A stretch of DNA of 64,000 nucleotides from Flavobacteriales bacterium UBA2104 (GTDB lineage: Bacteria; Bacteroidota; Bacteroidia; Flavobacteriales_D; Crocinitomicaceae). The number at the start of each line of letters is the position of its first letter. Within the stretch, counting starts at the first letter, position 1. Where the stretch lies: positions 1-64,000 of the forward strand of contig DCYS01000027.1 in assembly GCA_002331485.1 (NCBI GenBank). Reading direction: 5' to 3'. This document shows positions 54,201 to 61,150 of the stretch, piece by piece. Under the pieces are notes generated by a model. The model did no database searches and had not been told where the DNA came from. It saw only the letters and a program-made list of their open reading frames with translations. A program made the translations under genes and the position numbers.

Positions 54201-54247
54201 TATGCTTTTCCGTTTTATGGTTGATTCAGTTGAATCGTTCTCTTTCT

Positions 54248-54255
54248 TATCTTTA
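54248..54255 (+). promoter_or_regulatory. -7 element of the glycosyltransferase gene
   Basis: TATCTTTA fits TAnnTTTG except for the last base; a TTGA lies at 54221-54224. The ATG (54261) begins 5 bases after the element, again suggesting a leaderless or nearly leaderless transcript. Confidence 0.35.
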
Positions 54256-54260
54256 CACGC

Positions 54261-55376
54261 ATGACTAAAAAACGCGTAATAGTTTCGGTAACAAATGATC
54301 TGTATACGGATCAGCGCGTTGATAAAGTTTGTACCTATTTGCATGATCAGGGTTTTGATGTATTACTTGTCGGACGTTTGCTTCCCGGGAGTAAACCAAT
54401 AAATGATCGGCCGTATCGCACTCATAGAATGCGACTATTATTTAAAAAGGGAGCTTTGTTTTACGCCTTTTTTAACCTGAGGTTGTTCTTTTTTCTTCTT
54501 TTTAGAAGATCAGACATTCTCTTAAGTAATGACCTGGACACGCTGTTGGCTAACTTTATAGCTAGTAGGATTAAAAGAAAGGCACGACTTGTATATGATT
54601 CTCATGAATTGTTTACAGAAGTACCCGAACTAACATCAAGACCGAAGGTTAGAAAGGTTTGGCTTCGCATTGAGAAATGGATCTTTCCAAAGCTTAAATA
54701 CGTGTACACTGTTAATCAGTCCATCGCAGAAATATATCAGAACAGATATAATAAGGACGTTGGTGTAATAAGAAACGTTTCACGTTTATGGAAACCAAAG
54801 ACTATTGAGCCTAAAGAAGAACTAAAAATTCCTGTAAATAAAAAAATGATCATTCTTCAAGGGGCGGGAATTAATATAGACCGCGGAGGAGAAGAAGCTG
54901 TTGAAGCAATGCAGTACATTGAGAACGCTGTATTGTTTATTGTTGGAAGCGGTGATGTAATCGGACAATTAAAGCAGACTGTAAGAGAGCTTTCACTTAA
55001 AGAGAAGGTGTTTTTCGTAGATCGTGTTCCGTATGACAATATGATGAACTACACCTATCATGCAGACATCGGTCTAACACTAGACAAAGACACAAATCCA
55101 AACTACAAGTATTCTTTACCAAATAAGGTCTTCGACTACATTCATACTGAAACACCCGTAATAAGTTCTAATATTATTGAAATAAAGCGCATTATTCAAA
55201 AATATAACATGGGTAAGATCATTGATGATCATAATCCAAAACATCTTGCATCCACTATTTCTGAAGTTTTAGTGAACGACGAACTACTTGAGGAGTTAAA
55301 AAAGAACTGTAAAATTGCCTCTCAGCACGAGAACTGGGAAAAAGAAAAGAAGAAGTTAAAACAATACTTTCCTTAA
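54261..55376 (+). CDS. GT4-type glycosyltransferase
   Basis: This 371-residue protein has the GT-B fold of family 4. The N-terminal domain is VIVSVTNDLYTDQRVDKVCTYLHDQGFDVLLVG, followed by a hydrophobic membrane-associating patch (~65-90, FYAFFNLRLFFFLLF) and RLVYDSHELFTEVPEL, the H/D-rich pattern of this subgroup. The C-terminal nucleotide-sugar domain has IILQGAGINIDRGGEEAVEAM, VPYDNMMNYTYHADIGLTL and SLPNKVFDYIHTETPVISS. It probably transfers a sugar to a lipid-linked or surface glycan at the inner membrane; donor and acceptor are unknown. It stands alone, with no glycan cluster around it in the window. Confidence 0.88.
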   Translation: MTKKRVIVSVTNDLYTDQRVDKVCTYLHDQGFDVLLVGRLLPGSKPINDRPYRTHRMRLLFKKGALFYAFFNLRLFFFLLFRRSDILLSNDLDTLLANFIASRIKRKARLVYDSHELFTEVPELTSRPKVRKVWLRIEKWIFPKLKYVYTVNQSIAEIYQNRYNKDVGVIRNVSRLWKPKTIEPKEELKIPVNKKMIILQGAGINIDRGGEEAVEAMQYIENAVLFIVGSGDVIGQLKQTVRELSLKEKVFFVDRVPYDNMMNYTYHADIGLTLDKDTNPNYKYSLPNKVFDYIHTETPVISSNIIEIKRIIQKYNMGKIIDDHNPKHLASTISEVLVNDELLEELKKNCKIASQHENWEKEKKKLKQYFP

Positions 55377-55458
55377 TTACCGTAAACTTTTGATGTAAGC
55401 AACTGTTTTCTTTACTATAATCTAACGTATTCTCAACCTTATGTTGATTGCGTTATGT

Positions 55459-55466
55459 TAATTTTG
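55459..55466 (+). promoter_or_regulatory. -7 element of ispG
   Basis: TAATTTTG is an exact TAnnTTTG match 19 bases before the ispG ATG; no convincing -33 element is seen at the expected spacing. Confidence 0.4.
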
Positions 55467-55485
55467 TTGTATAAAATACGATTCC

Positions 55486-57393
55486 ATGAAGTACTGTAAT
55501 GATCCTTATAACCGTTCACGATTTATCACCAAAGAGGTTCCGGTTGGAAATATAGGTATTGGCGGTAAAAACCCCATTCGTGTTCAGTCAATGACTACTG
55601 CAGATACCATGGATACTGAGAAGTCGGTGGAAGAATCAAAGCGTATGATAGATGTAGGTTGTGAGTTGGTAAGACTAACAGCACCTTCAAAAAAAGCAGC
55701 AGAAAACTTGCAGCACATAAAGGACGCCCTTGTAAAAGAGGGATATAACACACCACTTGTTGCCGACATACATTTTACTCCTAATGCCGCAGAAATAGCT
55801 GCTGGAATAGTTGAAAAAGTTCGTGTAAACCCAGGAAACTACGCAGATAAGAAAAAGTTCGAAGAAATAGAATATACAGATGAGTCGTATCAAGCTGAGC
55901 TAGAAAGAATAGAAGAGAAATTTACTCCATTGGTAAAGCTTTGTAAAGCTAATGGAACAGCTATGCGCATTGGGACGAATCACGGGTCTTTATCAGACAG
56001 AATTTTAAGTCGTTACGGGGATACACCAGAGGGAATGGTAGAGTCTGCTATGGAGTTCTTGCATATTTGTAGAAAACATGACTTTCACAATATTGTGATA
56101 TCTATGAAGGCTAGTAACACTTTAGTTATGGTTCAAGCCTATCGTTTCCTTGTTGCTCGTATGATAGAAGAAGGAATGAACTATCCTTTACATTTAGGTG
56201 TAACCGAGGCTGGAGACGGAGAAGATGGTCGTATAAAGTCTGCTGTAGGAATTGGTACTTTACTCGAGGATGGCTTAGGAGATACGGTTCGTGTATCGTT
56301 AACCGAAGCGCCCGAGGCCGAAATACCTGTGGCCCAAAAACTAGTAGCTCAGTTCATTGATGAAACCCAGAAGATCGAATTACCACAAAACCTTGACACT
56401 CCATTCGATCCATTTGAACACAAAAGAAGGCATACTGTTGATATTCAAAACATTGGAGGGTCTAACAGTCCTGTTGTGTTCGCGGATATTAGTGGGAATG
56501 AAACTATTTCTGAAGCTCAGTTTTTTGGTTTTGGATACAACTATTCAAAGAACTTAGATAAATGGTCAACGCAAGACATTTCTGCTGACTACGTGTTCGT
56601 TGGTGACCACGAGGTTCCATTTGAAGTACCTGGAATGCTGGGTATAGTTATGGATGTAAAAAACTGGTTATCAAACGGTAAGGGAAGAGAGCATTTTTAT
56701 CCAATGTACGATAAGCTTCCAGAAGAAGGTTTTGCACATTCCAAATTAAACTTCTTAAAATGGGATCCCACCAATCTCGACTTACAAGCACTTCATTTCC
56801 TGCGAGACGTTGTTTTAGTCGTAGAAACAAATGCTAGTAATTACGTTCAAGTGATGAGGCATTTCTACCGAGCGTTGGTTTTAAAGAACATAGATCTTCC
56901 TGTAATCTTAAAGCACACGACGCAAACAGGTGATGAAGAATCATTTCAGCTGTGGCAGTCATCTAAAATGGGAGCACTTCTCATTGATGGTTTTGGAGAT
57001 GGTGTATGGTTGTCTAATACGAGCCGTATGGCGCCTCAGTTGATCAACAGCACGGCGTTTGGTATTTTACAAGCTACACGAACACGTATTTCTAAAACAG
57101 AGTACATTTCTTGTCCCTCTTGCGGAAGAACACTTTTTGATCTTCAAGAGACTACTGCCAAGATCAGAAAACATACCTCTCACCTTAAAGGGGTAAAAAT
57201 TGGAATTATGGGTTGCATTGTAAACGGTCCTGGGGAAATGGCTGATGCAGATTATGGTTATGTTGGAACCCGACCAGGTAAAATACATTTGTATAAGGAG
57301 AAAACTGTTGTTCGAAAAAATGTTCCCGAAGACGAAGCAGTAGAGGCTTTGATCGACTTAATCAAAGAAAATGGTGATTGGGTTGAAAACTAA
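55486..57393 (+). CDS. ispG: 4-hydroxy-3-methylbut-2-enyl-diphosphate synthase (long form)
   Basis: This 635-residue cytosolic iron-sulfur enzyme is the penultimate step of the MEP isoprenoid pathway. The TIM-barrel N-terminus is evident (PIRVQSMTTADTMDTEKSVEESKRMIDVGCELVRLT, PLVADIHFTPNAAEIAA, VRVNPGN). The C-terminal [4Fe-4S] domain supplies C543, C546 (CPSCGRT) and C577 (GCIVNGPGE). Between them lies the ~250-residue extra domain that distinguishes the plant/Chlamydia/Bacteroidota type from the ~370-residue enterobacterial form. It is alone in its transcript, and the electron donor is not in the window. Confidence 0.96.
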   Translation: MKYCNDPYNRSRFITKEVPVGNIGIGGKNPIRVQSMTTADTMDTEKSVEESKRMIDVGCELVRLTAPSKKAAENLQHIKDALVKEGYNTPLVADIHFTPNAAEIAAGIVEKVRVNPGNYADKKKFEEIEYTDESYQAELERIEEKFTPLVKLCKANGTAMRIGTNHGSLSDRILSRYGDTPEGMVESAMEFLHICRKHDFHNIVISMKASNTLVMVQAYRFLVARMIEEGMNYPLHLGVTEAGDGEDGRIKSAVGIGTLLEDGLGDTVRVSLTEAPEAEIPVAQKLVAQFIDETQKIELPQNLDTPFDPFEHKRRHTVDIQNIGGSNSPVVFADISGNETISEAQFFGFGYNYSKNLDKWSTQDISADYVFVGDHEVPFEVPGMLGIVMDVKNWLSNGKGREHFYPMYDKLPEEGFAHSKLNFLKWDPTNLDLQALHFLRDVVLVVETNASNYVQVMRHFYRALVLKNIDLPVILKHTTQTGDEESFQLWQSSKMGALLIDGFGDGVWLSNTSRMAPQLINSTAFGILQATRTRISKTEYISCPSCGRTLFDLQETTAKIRKHTSHLKGVKIGIMGCIVNGPGEMADADYGYVGTRPGKIHLYKEKTVVRKNVPEDEAVEALIDLIKENGDWVEN

Positions 57394-57414
57394 CAAACCT
57401 ATGGTTTTTTGTTA
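57391..57414 (+). terminator. Weak terminator-like hairpin after ispG
   Basis: TAACAAACC (57391-57399, overlapping the stop codon) can pair with GGTTTTTTGTTA (57403-57414) with a bulge; the T-run is within the arm, so this is a weak candidate. Confidence 0.3.
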
Positions 57415-57506
57415 AATATTTCACTTTGATTTACGCTAGATCAGCTTTTACCCGATAAATTGCCCCAAAGAGGTCACAAAACATCTTAAATCAAGCTTTA
57501 TTTGCC

Positions 57507-58379
57507 TTACTTCTTCTCCAAAACGTATACCTGACTAGAATAACCGTATTTTTTTGCCTTACGATTCGAGATCCATCCAATAACTACTCCAAATAGAGAT
57601 AAGCGCTTTTTATACTTTTCGGACAACATTGAAACATAATATGAATCATATTTCATCGGTATAACTTTTTCTAGTTCGAAACCGAGGTCCATAAATAGTC
57701 TCGCTATATCCTTTTGTTGAAAATGATAAAGATGGCGAGGAACATCATATGCAGCCCAAAATGATTTATAATACCTGGCATCATATGAGTTCATATTAGG
57801 AACTGCAACAAACAGCTTTCCTCCTGCACTTAATATTTCGTGCATGCGTTGAATATCTTTTCTAAGGTCATAAACATGTTCCAGCACATGCCACATTGTA
57901 ATTACATCTGCACTGTTTTTATCAATATTGTACAATTCAGATTGATCACAGCTTCTTACATGATTTTCTTTGTGAGCAAAATTTCTGGCATCCTCATCTG
58001 GCTCTAAACCATAGCCATCAAAGCCATTCTCTTTTGCAACCCTCAAAAAGTGACCTGTACCAGAACCAATATCTAACAGTCTCTTACCATTAACAGCATT
58101 CTGAATCCAACCCACCTTTTGTTTCAAGGTGCGTTTACGAACAACATTATAGAGGTAATTGATCAAACCCTTATTAGAAGAACTGTGTGAAACATACTCC
58201 TCCGACTTATAGTAAGAACCTATATCTTTTTTATCGGGTATTGGGTTAGTGAAGTGGAAGCCACAGTTTTTACAGTTTACTATGGTGAACTCTTCTTGAG
58301 TTATCATATGATCTTTGAGTGAAAGAAACTCTTCTAATTCACTTTTCTGACAAACCACACACTTTTCTATGGTATTCAT
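57507..58379 (-). CDS. Class I SAM methyltransferase with N-terminal zinc ribbon
   Basis: This 290-residue protein has an N-terminal zinc ribbon (CVVCQ...CKNCGFHFTNPIP), then a Methyltransf_23-type domain: KRLLDIGSGTGHFLRVAKENGFDGYGLEPDEDA (SAM-binding motif I), DVITMWHVLEHVYDLRKDIQRMHEILSAGGKLFVAVPN. This group often methylates sugars or lipid-linked glycans; the substrate is unknown. I placed the start at ATG 58379. A GTG at 58394 would add 5 residues, but it lies inside the parS palindrome that separates the gene from mnmG. It is downstream of mnmG on the same strand and may be cotranscribed. Confidence 0.88.
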   Translation of the reverse strand: MNTIEKCVVCQKSELEEFLSLKDHMITQEEFTIVNCKNCGFHFTNPIPDKKDIGSYYKSEEYVSHSSSNKGLINYLYNVVRKRTLKQKVGWIQNAVNGKRLLDIGSGTGHFLRVAKENGFDGYGLEPDEDARNFAHKENHVRSCDQSELYNIDKNSADVITMWHVLEHVYDLRKDIQRMHEILSAGGKLFVAVPNMNSYDARYYKSFWAAYDVPRHLYHFQQKDIARLFMDLGFELEKVIPMKYDSYYVSMLSEKYKKRLSLFGVVIGWISNRKAKKYGYSSQVYVLEKK

Positions 58380-58386
58380 TTTCTTT

Positions 58387-58402
58387 TGTTTCACGTGAAA
58401 CT
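58387..58402. promoter_or_regulatory. parS: parS-like ParB-binding site 1
   Basis: TGTTTCACGTGAAACT contains the perfect 14-base palindrome GTTTCACGTGAAAC and differs from the parS consensus TGTTNCACGTGAAACA only at the last base. It overlaps the mnmG stop codon. Confidence 0.8.
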
Positions 58403-60263
58403 ATCGTCCCAAATAGATCAATAGCACATTAATATCACTTGGAGACACACCACTAATGCGTGATGCCTGTCCAATATTTGCAGGTTTTATTTCGGTGAGT
58501 TTTTCAACAGCTTCTGAACTCAGACTTTCTAGTTTGTCGAACGTCATATCTTCAGGGATCTTTACATCCTCTAAGCGATTTAATTTATCAGCCACATCCT
58601 GCTCTCTTGAAATATAACCTTCATACTTTAGTTGAATTTCGGCTTGTTCAATAACATCTTGATCATACCTCGAGATCTCACCAGCAATTTCTGAATCCAT
58701 AGCAATCAAGTCACTCATACCGATATTTGGTCTAGTTATTAATTGGGTTAATTTTAACTGCTGTTTAATTTTAGAGCTTTTCTTTTCCTCTAAAACAGGA
58801 TTCGCCTTTTCCGGAACCACACCTTGTTTGCGAAGATACTTCTTTAGAGAAGTGACAGCATCTTTCTTTTCATTTACACTTCTCATTCTATCGTCATCGA
58901 TCATACCAATAGCATGGGCTATCGGACTAAGACGAACGTCAGCATTATCTTGACGTAACAAAATACGATATTCTGCTCGCGACGTAAACATTCTATACGG
59001 CTCCTTAGTACCTTTTGTTATCAGATCATCAATTAACACACCGATGTACGCATCTGATCTATTTAATATAACAGGTTCTTTGTCTTTAGTTTGTCTAGCA
59101 GCATTTATTCCTGCCATCAATCCTTGACATGCTGCTTCTTCATAACCTGTCGTTCCATTTGTTTGACCTGCAAAATATAAACCTTCCACAAGTTTAGTTT
59201 CTAACGAATGTTTTAATTGAATAGGAGGGAAGTAATCATATTCAATAGCGTAACCTGGTCGGAACATTTTAACTTCCTCAAAACCTGGAACTGTCTTTAA
59301 GGCCTTTATTTGTATCTCTTCTGGCAACGATGTGCTAAAACCATTTACGTAGATCTCTACTGTGTTCCACCCTTCAGGTTCAACAAAAACCTGATGTCTA
59401 TCACGCTCCGCAAAACGATTTATTTTCTCTTCTATACTCGGGCAGTATCTCGGGCCTGTGGATTCAATAGCACCATTAAACATTGGACTTCGATCAAACC
59501 CGCTTCTCAATATTTCGTGGGTTTCACTATTTGTATAAGTGATATGGCAGGATCTCTGTTTGCTAAGAGGAGAAGTGTTCGTGAAACTAAACTTCTTCGG
59601 ATCAACATCTCCAGGTTGCTCCTCCATTTTACTATAGTTTAAAGATCTTCCATCAACTCTAGGCGGAGTTCCGGTCTTCATACGTCCATATTCAAAACCA
59701 AGATCGACTAAATCAGCAGTAATTCCTGTAGAAGCTCTTTCTCCTGCTCGACCACCTCCAAACTGTTTATCACCTAAATGAATAGTGCCATTCAGAAAAG
59801 TACCACTGGTTATGATAACTGTCTTTGCTAATATATCAATACCGATACCTGTCTTTACGCCTTTGATCCTGCCATCAACTGACAATAGACCAGTAACCAT
59901 ATCTTGCCAGAAGTCAACATTTGGGTTTGACTCTAAATGTAAACGCCACTCCTCAGCAAATCTCATCCGATCATTTTGAGTGCGAGGTGACCACATAGCC
60001 GGACCCTTACTCATGTTTAGCATTCTAAACTGAATAGCGCTTTTATCAGAAATAATAGCGGAACCTCCGCCTAGCGCATCTATTTCACGCAGAATTTGGC
60101 CTTTCGCAACACCTCCCATAGCAGGGTTACAACTCATTTGAGCGATTGTGTTCATATTCATCGTAACCAAAAGGGTAGAAGCGCCAAGTTTTGCAGCAGC
60201 ATTCGCCGCTTCACATCCAGCATGACCCGCACCAACAACAATTACATCGTACTCCTTTAACAT
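58401..60263 (-). CDS. mnmG: tRNA uridine-5-carboxymethylaminomethyl modification enzyme MnmG (GidA)
   Basis: This 620-residue FAD protein, together with MnmE, installs cmnm5U at the wobble position of several tRNAs. Motifs: the dinucleotide site VVGAGHAGCEAANAAAKLG at the N-terminus, GGVAKGQILREIDALGG, GTFLNGTIHLGD, RMKTGTPPRVD, RPGYAIEYDYFPP, GQTNGTTGYEEAACQGLMAG and the C-terminal helical domain (YEGYISREQDVADKLNRLEDVKIP). Full length. An exact -7 element (TAATTTTG, minus strand 60291-60284) and a parS site lie directly upstream. mnmG is a classical neighbour of replication origins and parS sites, consistent with three parS copies here. Confidence 0.97.
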   Translation of the reverse strand: MLKEYDVIVVGAGHAGCEAANAAAKLGASTLLVTMNMNTIAQMSCNPAMGGVAKGQILREIDALGGGSAIISDKSAIQFRMLNMSKGPAMWSPRTQNDRMRFAEEWRLHLESNPNVDFWQDMVTGLLSVDGRIKGVKTGIGIDILAKTVIITSGTFLNGTIHLGDKQFGGGRAGERASTGITADLVDLGFEYGRMKTGTPPRVDGRSLNYSKMEEQPGDVDPKKFSFTNTSPLSKQRSCHITYTNSETHEILRSGFDRSPMFNGAIESTGPRYCPSIEEKINRFAERDRHQVFVEPEGWNTVEIYVNGFSTSLPEEIQIKALKTVPGFEEVKMFRPGYAIEYDYFPPIQLKHSLETKLVEGLYFAGQTNGTTGYEEAACQGLMAGINAARQTKDKEPVILNRSDAYIGVLIDDLITKGTKEPYRMFTSRAEYRILLRQDNADVRLSPIAHAIGMIDDDRMRSVNEKKDAVTSLKKYLRKQGVVPEKANPVLEEKKSSKIKQQLKLTQLITRPNIGMSDLIAMDSEIAGEISRYDQDVIEQAEIQLKYEGYISREQDVADKLNRLEDVKIPEDMTFDKLESLSSEAVEKLTEIKPANIGQASRISGVSPSDINVLLIYLGR

Positions 60264-60269
60264 AGACTT

Positions 60270-60285
60270 TGTTTCACGTGGAACA
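60270..60285. promoter_or_regulatory. parS: parS ParB-binding site 2
   Basis: TGTTTCACGTGGAACA is the exact reverse complement of TGTTCCACGTGAAACA, the parS sequence defined in Bacillus. It lies in the 25-base gap between ybeY and mnmG, over the expected mnmG transcription start. Confidence 0.88.
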
Positions 60286-60291
60286 AAATTA
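60284..60291 (-). promoter_or_regulatory. -7 element of mnmG overlapping parS
   Basis: On the minus strand TAATTTTG matches TAnnTTTG exactly. It overlaps both the ybeY stop codon and the edge of parS site 2, so ParB binding could affect mnmG transcription. No -33 at the right distance was found. Confidence 0.35.
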
Positions 60292-60696
60292 CAACAGGTT
60301 CAAATAGTAATCCTCTTTTTTTCTCATTAATTCCTTTTCAGAGACAGTTTTATCACCATAACCACACAAATGAAGAAAGCCGTGTACAACGACACGACAT
60401 AATTCTGTTTCACGTGAAACATTTAATGTTAAAGAATTATCAACCACACGATCAAAAGAAATCAGCAAATCTCCGGAAATTACATTTGATTCAACATAAT
60501 CAAACGTAATTATGTCCGTGTAATAATCATGATCTAAATACTGCTTGTTATACTCTAAAAGCCACTCATCTGAACCAAGAATAATAGATATCTCTCCTAC
60601 TGAAAAACCTTCAGATTCTCCAACCTGGTTGAGCCAATCATTTAAGTTCGGAATCGAGACACTTTCTGATATTCTCGATTGATCAAAAGTAATCAT
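60289..60696 (-). CDS. ybeY: Endoribonuclease YbeY (16S rRNA maturation)
   Basis: This 135-residue metalloprotein acts in 16S rRNA 3'-end processing and ribosome quality control. The core is intact: GEISIILGSDEWLLEYNKQYLDHDYYTDIITFDY, then VISGDLLISFDRV, then VVVHGFLHLCGYGD. Two metal-binding histidines (HGFLH) are present. The third, in the canonical HGxLHLxGYDH, is replaced by GYGDK; similar GYxDK text occurs in other Bacteroidota, so this is probably a lineage variant. A perfect parS palindrome lies inside the gene and is read in frame as NVSRET. It follows the RsbW-like gene without a gap. Confidence 0.92.
   Translation of the reverse strand: MITFDQSRISESVSIPNLNDWLNQVGESEGFSVGEISIILGSDEWLLEYNKQYLDHDYYTDIITFDYVESNVISGDLLISFDRVVDNSLTLNVSRETELCRVVVHGFLHLCGYGDKTVSEKELMRKKEDYYLNLL
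60406..60421. promoter_or_regulatory. parS: parS ParB-binding site 3, inside ybeY
   Basis: TGTTTCACGTGAAACA is a perfect 16-base palindrome identical to the parS consensus TGTTNCACGTGAAACA. It lies within the ybeY coding sequence, where it encodes NVSRET. Confidence 0.9.
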
Positions 60697-61113
60697 CTAT
60701 AGTATTGAAAACACAACATGAACCTCAGAACCATTGTTCTCAAACTGAACATCATCGGCTAAACTTTTCATCAAGAATATGCCTCTTCCGTTCTCTTTCT
60801 CAATATTCTCCGGAGCGGTTGGATCAGGAAGATTATTAAAATCAAAACCCTTCCCTTCATCCTTTACGACAAAACACAGGTCTTTTTCGTTTCTTTTAAC
60901 AAAGATCTGAACGGATTTTTTGTCGTCTTCCAAATTGCCGTGATTAATGGCATTGTTTACAGCTTCAGTTACTGCAATTAAGACGTTTCCAAAATGGTCT
61001 TCATGTACTTCATTAAGGCGACAAACTTCATCAACTAGATCCTCAGCAACCTTGATGTTCTCGATAGAGGAGGGGAACGTCACCGTCTCAATTTCTTTAT
61101 AATTCGTTTCCAT
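60697..61113 (-). CDS. RsbW-like ATP-binding protein (anti-sigma factor type kinase)
   Basis: This 138-residue cytosolic protein is a single GHKL ATPase domain. The N box is VTEAVNNAINHGN, the G1 box VVKDEGKGFDFNNLPDP and the G2 box ENGRGIFLMKSLAD. This is the HATPase_c_2/RsbW pattern of serine kinases that phosphorylate anti-sigma-antagonists in partner switching. In this synteny (DUF4175, ATP-binding, ybeY, mnmG) its target in Bacteroidota is unknown. A link to the SpoIIE-type phosphatase at 14284 is possible but only inferred. It abuts ybeY and lies 37 bases downstream of the DUF4175 gene. Confidence 0.88.
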   Translation of the reverse strand: METNYKEIETVTFPSSIENIKVAEDLVDEVCRLNEVHEDHFGNVLIAVTEAVNNAINHGNLEDDKKSVQIFVKRNEKDLCFVVKDEGKGFDFNNLPDPTAPENIEKENGRGIFLMKSLADDVQFENNGSEVHVVFSIL

Positions 61114-61150
61114 TCACAATAAATTTATTGTAAACTGAGCTACTGACAGG

